The notes under the pieces were generated by a model that saw nothing but the letters and a program-made list of their open reading frames with translations, was not told where the DNA came from and did not search any database. Of a stretch of DNA of 64,000 bases, positions 11,201 through 23,544 are shown one piece after another. A program made the translations under genes and the position numbers. Where the stretch lies: the NCBI RefSeq assembly GCF_954871325.1, contig NC_088776.1, positions 32,598,508 to 32,662,507 of the forward strand, in the 5' to 3' direction. This DNA is from Gordionus sp. m RMFG-2023. Its lineage: Eukaryota > Nematomorpha > Gordioida > Chordodea > Parachordodidae. Numbering within the stretch: the stretch's first letter is position 1; the number at the start of each line of letters is the position of its first letter.

Positions 11201-13500
11201 GCTTAAAAATATTTTTACTTTAAGCTTATAATTTATTCGAGCCGAATATCTATAAAATTACTTAAAAAATTTCTAAATAAATTTACGTGTTTATTTTGAG
11301 CATTAATAGTATTGAATAAAAGTGTATAATCGAAATAATATTAATTTCATATGAAAATATTTTTTTATCATTGTTTTAATAATTTGGACATATTATGGAA
11401 GCAAGGATAATTATAATTAATTTTCTTTTTTCATCATTCATTTTAAAATAAAATTATAAAAGTAAATATTGCTCAATAAAATATACTCCTTCAAGTTCCA
11501 ACTAATTATGCACATTGTGATTTACAATTTTTTAATTTATATATTTTATATCAGTGAACAAATATCCTTTTTGAAAACATAATGATGGACTTTTAAAAAC
11601 TAATATTACTTAATATAATTCTTTTAAACCTCCTTCATTAAAAGAATTTGATTCTATATTACTTTCCAAATCTTGTAAACGTCAAATCCTAATTCTAATT
11701 TTATATCTCTTATAAAATGAAACGATGATTTAATACCCTCAATCAAATAGTAGTGCAATCGTTTCTTATATTTTTTTGAAAAAATTGAACTCATTTTTAC
11801 CGTGTAACAACATCAATCCATCATTAAGAATCAAATATTTATATTGCAATATTATATTTATTCCACCAATGGATTATAATTTGTTCAGTACAAAAAAATT
11901 CGAGATTATTTATACATAAATAAAAAAATGAAATTTATATTTAAAAAAACAGTTATAATATTCTCACACCTTAAACTATGTAGTATAAATTTAATCCTCT
12001 AACTTGGGTATTTAGGTCATGTGATATCAATCGTTTTTTTACAAATAGAAAATACATCAAAATATAATATGTTTCTGTGTAATATAATATTATCACTGAT
12101 TTTTTTGTTCAAAATAGTCAGATGATTTATATGGCTTTAATTTTATTTAGATATAAATTGTAATTTTTATTAACAAAATAAATGGGGTTTATTTATTCGG
12201 TGCTATATACTGTATTGATTTAGGAAAATAGAAATCTTAGAAATCTTTTGTTTAAAATTTTTTTTATTACTTTTAGTTGCATTTTTTGTGTTACATAATA
12301 TAATATAAAATAAATCATTTGTAATATGTAAACTCCTAAAGTATTAAGGAAATTTATATTTAAAAAATATTATAATTAATCTTTTACCGTTTAAGCAAAT
12401 GATTATTTTTTATTTGCAATTTTTTTATATTATATATATAATTTGTGTTTTTATTTGGTAAAGAAGAAGTAATAAAATTCGTTATATTGACCCCAAAATT
12501 TTAATATTATATCAAGAAGAATTCATAATATAAGATATTAATCTGTTTTACAATTTTTTAGATCAAATATACTAAAAAAAATTTTATGTTAACAAAACAT
12601 GGAATTAAAATTATTCATATCGTGCAGATTTGTCAATACTTTTCACGATATATGCATAATGTGACATCTGGTAAACCTTACAAATTTTAATTTTTAAAAT
12701 TAGAGTTTTTGTTCTGCGAAAACATGTACTATAATGTCATAGGTTAATAATTAAGGACATTAACTCATTGGTCCCGGCCATCTCAATTATTTATTATTGA
12801 TACTCAGAAAATTTTATACATAAATTTTATTTTAGGCCAATAAAAATTATATCTTTACATTCCCATCGCCTCCCTCCCTCCTTCCCCTCTTCAAAAAATA
12901 AATAATATTTTTTTAAAAGGAAAATAAATTTTTTCTTAAAAAGAATAAGCGTGAAGTCAAATTTTAAAATAAGTCACCCGGCCAAAGCCTTCAAAAATCG
13001 GACCTGAAATCCTAAAAAAAAAATTATGGTAGACAAAAGTGCTTAAACATCTTTCCCCCTTACAAAAATCCTGGATACATCTATGACTAAAGTGAAATTA
13101 TCAAGTAGGAAACTATAACAATTATGAAATATTTTATCCTAAGCTTTATAAATAATTGTTAGCCTATTAAAGTATCATAACTTTTTTTACAGATCCGAAA
13201 AAAATTATTTGACGCACCATGAGAATACAAATTTCTAATTTTTTTACGGAGAATGCATTATTATATATAGCCCAACCAAAGAACATCGAGGTATGGTCAA
13301 AATTACAGGACTTTTCATTATAAAACATTTTCATTTTCTTAAAATTTAAATCATTGAAGGATGGTCATAAGTTATATGAATAAATTAAAATGAGATATGA
13401 TTTATATTTTATTGGAAGTTAATAGATTTCATAGTGAGATAGCTCAACAATTCTGGTCAATTTTATTAGATATGCATTCTTCAATTTTTGAAAAGTAGAT
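8270..13500. other. Gene-poor AT-rich stretch
   Basis: No conserved coding sequence was recognised. Features of note are G/C homopolymer runs near 9843 and 10655, and a short GC-richer patch at 10500-10690 that could be a repeat tail. Near 12855-12890 is a polypyrimidine tract, and near 13060 is atcctggatacatctatgac, which resembles the reverse of a transposon end. None could be assigned to a family. Confidence 0.4.
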
Positions 13501-13504
13501 CAAG

Positions 13505-14010
13505 AATGTGTGGGCAGTGGTGGCAGGGAAACAAATCCCTCCTCCACAAAGACAAAAAATTCAGATACCGGTTAAAATATTTTTCAAAAATATTACTGTT
13601 TTATGATTATTAATTTATATTTTATAATAATCATTCCCACCACCTCTTCGCATATATATTCCAATTTACATCTATTTATCACATTAACAGCAGAAATAAA
13701 TATCCTGCCTATTTATTCTATCAATTGATATAGATTCAAATTTTCCTTGGCGTTATATTTAACTACCATTTTATAATTTCCCACCAAATCATTTGAAACT
13801 TTTTCATTGCAAAACTAAAGTAAAATATCTCAAATAAATGACATCGATTTGATTGAGACTATGAAAATGGCTAAACCTCATATTGCTTTTATAACTCAAA
13901 TGAATGAAGATTTTTGATTAATCGGGCAGCACATACAAATCTGCGGATATTATTATCGCAGAATCCTTCTGAATTTATTTTAAATTTTGATGGAGAAAAA
14001 TTAAATAGTT
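13505..14010 (+). mobile_element. Degenerate hAT fragment related to the 18985-21110 element
   Basis: Two stretches match the hAT element at 18985-21110. At 13525-13600 there is caggg..acaaa..aaaaaattcagataccgg..atttttcaaaaatatt, against about 19012-19085. At 13890-13975 the sequence around caaatgaatgaagatttt, gcagcacatacaaatctgcg matches about 19955-20010. The interior is shortened and no reading frame survives. Confidence 0.5.
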
Positions 14011-14548
14011 GGAATATTCATGTTGTAACCATAGCGAATTCCTGCTTCTCCGCCTGTTTGTAAGATTAAGATTTTAGCCTAGATTTTCAAGACAGCATAT
14101 TCTTAAAATAAAATTTTAATAATCTATTGTGTAGATTTTTGCCATTTCCTGACTAGTTTTCAAAAACGGCATAATTAGATTTTTTTATAAAAAAGGGAGT
14201 TTTTCTAAAAAGTATTTACGAGAAAACTTTCCCACGCCAAAAAAATAGGATGATCTAGATATTTTTGAAAAGTATAATTCTTGATAGAATTTTAAATCCG
14301 GAGAAATTTGTAGAATTATATTAGACGTAATTTTAATAAATTTTTAAATTTTACGAGAAAGAACTAATTGATTAGTTGTAAAAATTTGAAGATATTTGAT
14401 CAGCATTTTAAGTATTAGGTATAATTTATTGAAAATAAAAATGATAAATATTTCGATATAAATATAAATTTGTTCAAGATTTTTTTAAAATGCCTAGGTA
14501 AACTGTAAATTCTGCAGGAATTATTAATATACTCTATTAATTAAGTAG

Positions 14549-15235
14549 GGGAGACCGGGGATAGTGTTATCCCGGGGCAGGTAATTCCTTGTCAAATAGT
14601 TTAAAAACTAATAAACTTTGAGATTTGAAATTTAAGCCAAATATGTATTTTAATAAGATATTTATGTAGGTCTAAAAATGTTTCTCACAAATTTGCTCAC
14701 GAAAATTTTTAAATGCAAAATTTAATTTTAACATACCAATAGTAACTTTACAAAGTTTTATATTTTCACAACCCTTTTCATAAAAGTTGTTCGGCAGTGT
14801 CCTAGGTCAGCTTAATTTGGATAAATGTTTTTCCTAATTTGGCTTTAATACGAACAAGTTGGTCTTTTTTGAAGCAGTATACTTAAAAGCCATATAAAGT
14901 CAATTTTTCTGTATATGTTTTAATTGTTCAAAAATTTTGTTTTAGATCTAAATAAAGAGACAATTGAATGGAAAATAACATAATTATAGCTGATTAGTAT
15001 TATGAAATCACAATATAATATATAATTTTGTAATAATTTAATTTCTATGCACATATAAACTAAATTTTGTTTATTTAGATATAAAACACATTATCACATC
15101 TTTATATAATAATAATGGTATAATAAGTAGATTAGCAACCAATCTCATTTGATTAACCTATAATATATACTTAAAAATATTTTATTCTTATAGCTCACCT
15201 AATTCCAGTACTGTTAATTCCTGTCCCGAGGTTTA
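14549..15235 (+). mobile_element. Pogo-like element, copy 3 (one end only)
   Basis: The sequence ggggagaccggggatagtg, directly preceded by TA at 14547-14548, matches the terminal repeat of the elements at 1-2006 and 24500-25917. An internal pair, cccggggcaggtaattcc (14571-14588) and gttaattcctgtcccgagg (about 15208-15226), parallels the internal repeated motif of copy 1. No transposase remains and no opposite end was found. Confidence 0.5.
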
Positions 15236-15239
15236 GGAT

Positions 15240-17020
15240 TCATATCTTGCAAACTAAAATTTTTTCACTTTTTTTTAAAAAAATGAATTTATTACAGAAT
15301 AATACGGGAACTGTATAATTTTTCAAAATTTAATTAGTATTGTTAATGCTAGTTAGATTGGAAATATAATTTTGTAAAAAATCATTATTATTAGTTATTT
15401 TCGAATTTGATAAAATGCGCAAAGACACTATAATGAGTTAAAATATAACGACCGAATTAATTAGTTACTTTTCAAGTTACTTATTATATATATTTCATTT
15501 ATTATATTTATAAGATATCCCAAATTAAAAATTTATTTATAATTTTATCGTCTGCTTTATATGTAAATTATTTTATTTTTGTTTATGATAACGTACTCTT
15601 AATTTCTCTCTCAGAGGCTCATTTTTTTATAACTTAAAGTAAAGGAAACAATTTTCATGTAACTGTTACCGTTAATCTATGCTCTAGCAGCCTATGCTGA
15701 TTCACAAGAAAGATCTCAAATAAAGAAATATATTAGAATCGCCAAACAAAGAAGGGTTTCAAAATTAATTTAAAGAATTATTAATGATGACACAATTCTA
15801 TAAATATATGAGGATGAATATTTCAATCTTTTATTATATTCTATATGATTGCTTCATTTATGCAATATATATCTATAAGATATACTATATGCCATTAAAA
15901 GACTAGCTATTACTCTTCTACGGTATATTCGCATGTTTGCTCATATATAATAATTTAAGCTGATATGTACAATTGTTGTTTAGAAAATTAAATAAATGGC
16001 ATGCTTAAAATTTTAATTTATTCTTACATAATCTTAATTTCTTCTTACTTTTTTGGCTATTTAGCCGATCCTTAAAATCCTAAATAGCCGGTTATTAAGT
16101 ATTAAGCCGACCTAGGACACCTCCAGACTTAATATGAGTTCTAAATGATAAAAAATCTCTATTTTATCATATATAAAAATATTATCAATCATTTTGATAA
16201 TTTAGTATCCTAAAATATTTTTTAAATGATCCTGAGTGCCTGGGGGAGGTATTAACAGTGTGCGTCATACCCTTCTTAAATTACTTAGAAAATGGTTAAA
16301 CATTATTTAAGAAAAACCAACAAATAAAATAATAATAATCAAAAGAAAATCATTTTTCAAATGAAGATGAAGAAGATTACTTTCGATAGTCTTAAATAAT
16401 AATTTTAGTTGCCGATACATATATTAATATATTGAAATTAATATAATTAAGTATTATTTAAAAAGAATAAAGATTTTCAATTTCAATATATACATAGAGT
16501 ATTTAATCCAATTCAAGAATTTATATTAAATGATTATTTGATAAAAAGTTTAAGACAATATTCAAGATTATGCCCATTTAATTTTTTATTATTTTATATA
16601 GATAAATGAATTTTGTAATAACATGACGTGCATAGATTTACAAAAATTAGATAAGATTTAATTATATTTATATATTGATATAAAATTATTAGGCATTAGA
16701 ATCAAGTAATTTTGCATCAGAATCATATTTAATTAGGTAAATTCAAAATGATATATATTGATTTAGCACAAAATTATTATATAAGATATATATATTTAAA
16801 TAATTCTGACAGAAGATTGCATTTAATGTTAAAATATTGAAACCTAAATTCATAATGAAATTTTTGAGAATTATATTTGGATTTTTTATGAGATTAACTT
16901 AATGTTTAAATAATTTAAAATATTATGTTTATATTTAGGTTAGAATTTAAGCATTTCAAATGTCTAAGAAGCATAATTTAAATATACCTACATCTTGAGA
17001 AATAACTGAAGCAGCTGATG
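15240..17020. other. AT-rich spacer, nothing recognised apart from one short dispersed motif
   Basis: The string gtattaagccgacctagg.acacc at about 16090-16120 recurs at about 36725-36760 (gtattgagccgatctagg), so it is part of a dispersed repeat. No gene is visible. Confidence 0.4.
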
Positions 17021-17030
17021 AAAGTCTGAT

Positions 17031-17117
17031 GCATTTATTAAAAGAAATCCAACTATGTCACTGAGAACAGCAGAGGCTGCCAATTTTAGCTTTGAAAATG
17101 GTTGGCTTATTATTTAA
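17031..17117 (+). pseudogene. Possible pogo/jerky-type transposase scrap
   Basis: One frame reads AFIKRNPTMSLRTAEAANFS. This resembles the linker between the CENP-B helix-turn-helix and the DDE domain in pogo/jerky transposases, which typically reads F(L/I).R.P..SLR.PEA. The match covers only about 20 residues and nothing recognisable flanks it, so this is tentative. Confidence 0.35.
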
Positions 17118-17119
17118 AA

Positions 17120-18155
17120 TTATTTGACAATTTTAAGTAAGTGATAGCAAGTTTTTACCGGGTGGTATTTATAACATGGTCGAAACTGATAAACTTAATA
17201 TCTACTTGACAACAAATTTACAATATTTTCTACAGGATCAAAAAGTTTGACATTATATATGTTGTTGTTTTTATGAAAAAAATAAATGAAATGCGTAGGA
17301 AATGATAGGCTAAAACATGCCCCACCAAAGGATAAAACCTCCCCCGTGTATTTTCATAACTCAAAAATTTTCATTTTTATAAAATTTAGATTTTAAAAAT
17401 TAAATAAGTTTTTTTTTCTTAGATATTTCGTAGATATTAATTTCTTAGATAGATAAATATGAAAAGAAAAAAACAACGTTAAATTATTTTGTTAAGTTAT
17501 TTCTTTTCATTTTCTTAGCTGCTCAATTTTTTATAGAATATAAACTCGGTCTCCACTATTTGTTTTTTTTCTTATAATATAAACAAGTCTTTAAAATTAA
17601 ATTTCTGGATATATTTGATAATAACGCATTATAATAATCATGTTTCATTAAATATCAGAAGAAGTAAATATAGGATTATAATATTTGATCCGCAAGTTGG
17701 CGTTTACTGTTTCTAATAATTAAATAAAATAATTTTAGGAGTAATATTTTCTGCGTCGTTGCTTAGCAAATTATTCAACAACGACCTTATTTTATTATAT
17801 AACCCATATTTAGCGGCTCTTAACCCTAACTTAAATTCAAACTCATCCAAAAAAAAATCAAATCGAAATATGATTAAATAAGTTTACTTGTGAAATAAAT
17901 ATAATTGATTTGTTATTTTCTTATTCTAATATTTTGAATATGATTCATTAAAAGATTATAACTATTTATTATTAGATTAAATGAAATATACATAATTATC
18001 AAATTACATTCTTTATTTACTTATTTATGTTATATATGAACCTTTTAACAACTGATTCAAATAATACAATAAAGAGAATTCATATGTATCCCAAATGTGA
18101 TATGAATGGATTGAAATCATATCTCGCTGGCTCTAATTTCAGACTTTTATTTACT
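17120..18155. other. AT-rich spacer, nothing recognised
   Basis: Neither strand shows conserved coding sequence or defined repeat ends. Confidence 0.45.
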
Positions 18156-18164
18156 AAAGAATAG

Positions 18165-18400
18165 CTTAAAATCGCTATTGGTCTTCAAATACGAAATTGT
18201 AATCCCAACGACACGCGATCTCTGTAACGCACCTGTCGACAGCCTAGATCACCACTTTTTACATTGTTGCTCTTCAAAAAGGAGATTACTCAGTCACTAT
18301 GCCATCAATTCGATCATTCATAAAAAGTTATGAATCATAATTCCCTTCTCACTAGAACCGAACTTAATTAATAGAGTACAAGTGGCTCAAAAAAAGTCGT
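18165..18400 (+). pseudogene. Cys/His-rich C-terminal fragment of a reverse-transcriptase-bearing retroelement
   Basis: Readable peptide pieces are LKIAIGLQIRNCNPND, APVDSLDHHFLHCCSSKRR and SHYAINSIIHKKL. They fit a known retroelement C-terminal pattern: a G-rich leader, then C...D..G.HGL.C..S.GR..RH..IN..I...L, then a short stretch ending in an LEP-like motif. Its GC content is higher than the surroundings. It is a broken, isolated fragment; no other part of the element was found nearby, and the retroelement class is not certain. Confidence 0.5.
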
Positions 18401-19486
18401 TTTGAAATATTTTCTCATACGTCATTTGTTTTTTTTAATCAAATTTGTAATGAAATTATATTCGACTATAGCCGGACCTTATCCTTTTTTAAAAAAATTT
18501 TCCCAATAATAAATTATAATGCAAAACATAAGCATACTTGAAGTTCCTTATTTAAATACAATTATAGAATTTTCTAAATACATAAATATAATTAACAAAA
18601 TATAAATTGGATCGGTTCTCCTTTCCTTGCATAACAATCTCATCATCGATTTACCAAACGCCAAATTGTATTTTTTCTTGCAAAAATAGGGTCATATTTT
18701 ATTAATTTTCCTTCTAGAAGTCTAAAAATTCATAAGGTTCTACCCTATTTTAATAAATGAAAGTTTTTAATTTGTTTCACAGTTGATAATTCAGTGGATT
18801 TCGATCTAAAGATTGTTTTCGAAATATGAATACCGTTTTATGAAGTCGCTTTAAAGTTTGTTGAACGGTACATATTTTACATTTTCCTATTGAATTCGGG
18901 TGAATTCTTCTCCATCGTGGCATAATTTTCAGTATAATATCTTCTTTATATAACATTTTTAATTTACAAAATGATTGTTTGATGCATTGGCGTACGCAGC
19001 GGGGGGGGGGGGGCAGGAAAACAACCCCCCCCCCCCCCCCAAAACCAAAAAATGCAGATGCCGGATATATTTTTCAAAAATATTTTTGTTTAGAGTGTTG
19101 TGCAGATTTAATTTAAAATATTTCAATATTTTTTAATTCGTTTGTAAATAAGAATTTTAACTTGTAAAAATTGATAAGAAAATATAAATATGTTATTTTA
19201 ACAACTTTTTACAAGTCAAATAATTTTATTTTCAAATAAATTAATAAATATGGAAATGTTTTAAATTAAATTTACATAGTACTATATTAATTTATATTTG
19301 TTAATATTTATTCCTATCTAAATATATATTTAATTACATTTATTATCACATTCATCACTAAGTTTATCAATTAATTTCGATTTAAAGTTCTCCGGCGTAA
19401 TATTATCTTATTATTTTCAAATTTTTAGTGGCGTAATATTTATCTACCATTTTTAAATTTCTAGTCAAATAATAATTATTCTGAAA

Positions 19487-20040
19487 ATGTCCAACAGGGA
19501 GAAAGATATTGCAACCTTGTCCTACGAGATAGAGTCTCCGCCATCAAGCAGTAACAACTTTTATGGAGTTAGAAGAGCCGATTATTTGCTATTACTGACA
19601 TATCACAATGCCCTGAAAGAAATTTTTCCTTAGAAGCAAGAAAATTATTGGATTCAATGCTTATTCCAAATTTTTTTCTCATTAGAATGTACAACTATTT
19701 TATGTATTACTTTTCAAAAACATGATGACTTGATTAAGAAGATGAGAATAGCGGAGAGCATTTTATTAGAATTCAAGGAAATTAGGGCTAATGTTTATGA
19801 AGAATTTCATATTTTATATGTTATTGTTAAGTCAAAAGCAGAGCTCTACGTGTTTAATATTTGTCTCACTCGACTTGCAGCAAGGCAAGCTCATAGTTAA
19901 AACATTAATATAGGATCAGTAGAAGAGTATATCTTAGATACAAATACATTTATAAACCAAATAAATGAATGGTTTTTAATTCATTATGCAGCACTTACCA
20001 ATCTGCAAATATTATTTTCATAAAAGCCTTTCCAACCTTT
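19487..20040 (+). pseudogene. Middle part of DUF4371/ZMYM1-like hAT transposase
   Basis: The pieces in order are MSNREKDIATLSYEIESPPS; DDLIKKMRIAESILLEFKEI; FNICLTRLAARQAHS; and FINQINEWFLIHYAALTNLQ. The RLAARQAHS piece corresponds to the RxTxRQTHRxN motif that follows the coiled segment in the ZMYM1-like hAT family. The piece after it corresponds to the F...L..Q....F..H segment. Several stops and frame changes interrupt the region, so it cannot encode a working transposase. The start codon at 19487 may be internal to the ancestral protein. Confidence 0.6.
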
Positions 20041-20295
20041 TTCAGATGGTGATAGAAAAAAAAATATTTGTTGGATTTTTATCATGAAGATGTTAAAGTA
20101 TCTTATGATGCCTTATTAACTGAATAACTATGTTTATAAGATTAACTATGGTTGATACAGTCCCAAAAAATGCTATGGATGCTCTGCATTATTTCAAATA
20201 CCATTTAGATTATATTCACAATGTATTAAAAGGGTTTTAGCAACTCTTCCCAATAGTAAACTAATGAGAGAACATTCTCATTTTAAGAAGAATAA

Positions 20296-20649
20296 CAGAG
20301 CCCTGCAGAGGTACCATTTGCAGGGCACGACCCGGATTTTTTTATATATTTTTACGGCTAAGCTCAATTTTCAGGCCCGACCCGGCCTTTTTTAAAATAA
20401 AATTTTCAGGCCCGACCCGGATTTTTTAAAAATAAATTATATTTATTTTTGATTTTTATAGCTAATAATAACGATTTCAAATATAGGCTGTTTTAAAATA
20501 TACAGTCCGGCCCGGATATTTTTTTAAAAAAATTTTCAGGCCCGGCCTAGATTTTTTTTTAAAATTCAGGCTCAGCCCTGGTGTTTTTTTTAAAAAATTT
20601 CGGACCCGGCAATACGGTCCGGCCCGGGGGCCGGGTTTGCAGGTCTCTG
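20296..20649. mobile_element. GC-island MITE nested in the hAT transposase
   Basis: Imperfect terminal repeats are CAGAGCCCTGCAGAGG on the left and, inverted, CAGAGACCTGCAAACCC on the right. The flanking 8 bp (aagaataa / aaaaacat) look like a diverged target duplication. It interrupts the transposase between residues resembling the S.L.RI and ...RSTM parts of one conserved motif. The interior is a string of cgacccgg / ggcccgacccgg islands about 35-45 bp apart in T/A tracts. It has no coding capacity. Confidence 0.7.
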
Positions 20650-20793
20650 AAAAACATACCAAGAAGTACAACTTTTGAAAGTAGATTGAAAGGTTTGGAT
20701 CTTTTGAATATTCATAGGCATTTGACAACAAGCAAGGATGAGATAATTGAAAAAATAGCTCAATCCCAACGAAGATTGGATTTTACATTGTAA
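20650..20793 (+). pseudogene. C-terminal segment of the same hAT transposase
   Basis: The frame reads KNIPRSTTFESRLKGLDLLN and then IHRHLTTSKDEIIEKIAQSQ, ending RRLDFTL and a stop. This matches the hAT C-terminal dimerisation tail, typically RSTM...RL..L.LL.IHRD....DEVI..FA....RRLDF. The MITE insertion lies immediately upstream. Confidence 0.75.
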
Positions 20794-21118
20794 ATATATA
20801 ACATACAAAATACAATTATTCCTTAAGCTTTTTGTGTATTAATTTATATTTCTAACATTTAAATTTTTTATACTTTATATATAAATTTTAAAGCTCAAAA
20901 AATTCAAATTTCTATTTTGGGTCATTTAAGTGATTCTTTACATATAATTTTTTTATAATTCACATTAATTTAAAATTGTGTATTAGAAATAGTTATTAGT
21001 CCTAATAAATGTATGCTTGATATTTTTAAAAACAATAATATTTCTTAAAAAATTTTATTATCCCCCCCCCCCCCCCCACCCCAAAGACCAAATTCCTGCG
21101 TACGCACCTGGTTTGATG

Positions 21119-22130
21119 AATTTTAGGTGTAATATGTTAATAATAGACGTTTTATGATGAGATTTGTTTTGGCATAAATATTTTGTGTAATAATTTATGC
21201 TTATAAAAAGGAGATCGTCCGGGTATGGTCCATCATAATGGAAACCCATTTTGCCAATGAAAAAAATAATAAATAAGAGTAGTGAGTTATTTTTTAAAAA
21301 TTTTTAGCCCTTATAATCTCAATTTTCTAAAATCTTTTTCTATCGAATTCTAAAATATTTTGAGTGTATTAAATTTCATATATTCTTTAATAAAATGCGA
21401 AATTTCATAAGAAAAGAATGATGCGTTTTATAGTTATAAAGTTTTAAAAAGAGTTTTCTTTTAGCGACCAGGTATAAATAATTGATACTTTCAGAATTTT
21501 CAGTTAACCAAGGTATTAATTTGTGGTTCCAACTGTATTTCAATGCATCATTCATAAAGTGCTGATGACTTAGTTTAAATATTTTTTGCTATTAATAGTT
21601 TTCAAAAAAATCTATTTTATTTTTAAAATATTTTTAAGTTATTAGGCATTTTAGTTTTAAATAGCATACCAATTTTATTTATTATTATTGTATTATCAAT
21701 TAAATATATTAGAAATTTAGCAATTCTAACCGTAATTTGTTTTTATCAATTTTTTTTATATATAATTAACGGAGTGAATTTTTAAACTAGTTTTTACATA
21801 TAATATATTAATATAATTTTTTTTAAATATATAGAGCAAAAAAATAATTGTCAAAGCTTTTAAAAAAAAATAAAATACGCCACCTTGCGTTATAAATATC
21901 ATTGATTTCCTATTTTTTTATTCTGGTAATTTTGAATGCACTTACATTAAAAGAATAAAAACATTATAAAGGAAAAATAATTATTAATTTATATAATTTT
22001 ATTATTTAAATATATCCAGTAATTTAATTTTAATTATTGTTTAGATTTTAAGAATAAAAAAATATATATAATTTATACCTGCAAGTTTTCTTATGCATTT
22101 ATAGTTTATTTAGAAAAAAACGAAACATTC
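21119..22130. other. AT-rich spacer, nothing recognised
   Basis: No conserved coding sequence or defined repeat ends were found. Confidence 0.45.
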
Positions 22131-22136
22131 CTAGGT

Positions 22137-22436
22137 TAGAGCCACACAAGATGGCCAGAAGTTGAACCTAGATTGGGTTCAGTGCCGGGCTTGATTTGTC
22201 AATAAATTGGGTCGGGTCGGGCTCAGGTTTAAAAAAAAATAATCAACTAGTGATTTTTATTTTTAGTGTACCTTTTAAAAGGCGTTTACTATATATTTTA
22301 ATTAAAATTTTTCGGGCCGAGCTCCGATCTAAAAATATAATAAAAAATTTCTGACCGAGACCGGTTATAGCTTAAAAATAAATCTAATATTTGAACCGGG
22401 ATCGCGACGAAAAATATTTAATTCGCAAGGGCTCTA
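22137..22436. mobile_element. GC-island MITE copy with TAGAGCC ends
   Basis: The left end TAGAGCCACACAAG (22137) and the inverted right end TAGAGCCCTTGCGAAT (to 22436) form short terminal repeats. Islands gtgccgggctt, gggtcgggtcgggctcagg, tcgggccgagctcc and gaaccgggatcgcg lie between them in T/A tracts. This is the same architecture as at 3460-4273 and 20296-20649. Flanks give no matching duplication. Confidence 0.45.
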
Positions 22437-22439
22437 CTC

Positions 22440-23540
22440 ACGGCTCGGAAAATGGTTTATGGGGTTTTATTTTTGAATATTCTTTTATATACATTTTTAA
22501 TATCCTCTTTATTAGTAATAACTCATAAGATTTGCAAGAATTATAGACGTATAAACTGATCAAGTTTATATAAATATTAATTACAATTCAAGTCAAAATA
22601 AAAATAAATTGAACTAAACAATTTTATTTTAAATTTTTGCGATCTACTTTATTTAAGATTTTTGGGAAATAATTTCACGAACTCTTTGTAATTCATATCA
22701 AATTTATGTTCCACTCTACCTCGGCTTAGTGAAAGTTAACTAAGATATCAAAGCCCTCCAGAACCCCATAATTTTTTTTAAAAAGTGGTCGACTGCATTA
22801 AGATCCATTATAGAAATAAATGGAATCGTATTATATTATTTAAAAAAATCAGTTCAGACATCAATTTTGACTTAAATTGGAAGATAAAAAAATAAAATTT
22901 TATTGGGCTTAAATAGATCTGAATGCAGCTTACCTCTTTTCATGAAATTTTATTCCGATTGTGAAGCGGTCTAAACTGATCCTAGAATTTTTATCCATTT
23001 CGAATGAATTGCGATTTTTTACGAATGTAGAAAACAAATTCTACGAACATCTTATCGACATTAACGATTAGTTCTAAATTATTTAGAATTCTCTCAAAGT
23101 TCGATTTATTATTAACGGATGGCAGATATATTAAGCTCGGGATTATAGCGAGGGGCAAATTTTATTGAGAGAATTAAAAACTTATACTGCAAAAGCAACA
23201 TTTAAAAACCTTATAATTTTTCAAATATAAATAAAATCGTTCCCAATTTTTTTTTAGAATAATCAAACAAACATTTATTTAGTGAGATGACGCAACATAA
23301 AAGTTGGGTATGGCTAGTCTACTAGTGAAAGATCTTTTAATTTATCATAAATACTATGAATTCGTAAAACAGAAAATGAATTGTTAGAAGAACAAAGCAC
23401 ATCTTCATTTCGAAAAATTAATCCATTTCTTATCATATTTTTCTGAAATCGTCGTTTAAAAATTTATATTATGGGCATGCAATAGGCCAGTTTTTAGCTC
23501 TTGCTCATTTTATGAGTGCATGTGGGTGGATTAATATTTT
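22440..23540. other. AT-rich spacer, nothing recognised
   Basis: I found no gene and no bounded repeat here. Confidence 0.45.
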
Positions 23541-23544
23541 ATAA

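Larger units (their letters stand above)
18985..21110 (+). mobile_element. hAT DNA transposon with exact 8-bp target duplication
   Basis: Ends are CATTGGCGTACGCAG on the left and, inverted, CAGGTGCGTACGCAG on the right. They are flanked by identical gtttgatg at 18977-18984 and 21111-21118. Eight-bp duplications and ends starting CA(G) are hAT hallmarks. Long G and C runs lie immediately inside both ends (about 18999-19039; 21062-21077). The interior carries DUF4371/ZMYM-type hAT transposase remains (19487-20040 and 20650-20793), separated by a nested MITE at 20296-20649. The intact target duplication suggests a fairly young insertion, yet the coding region is badly decayed. Confidence 0.85.

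Noticed and set aside
21058-21249. Minus-strand frame ending in poly-Gly
   Set aside because: The poly-Gly comes from the C run inside the hAT right end.
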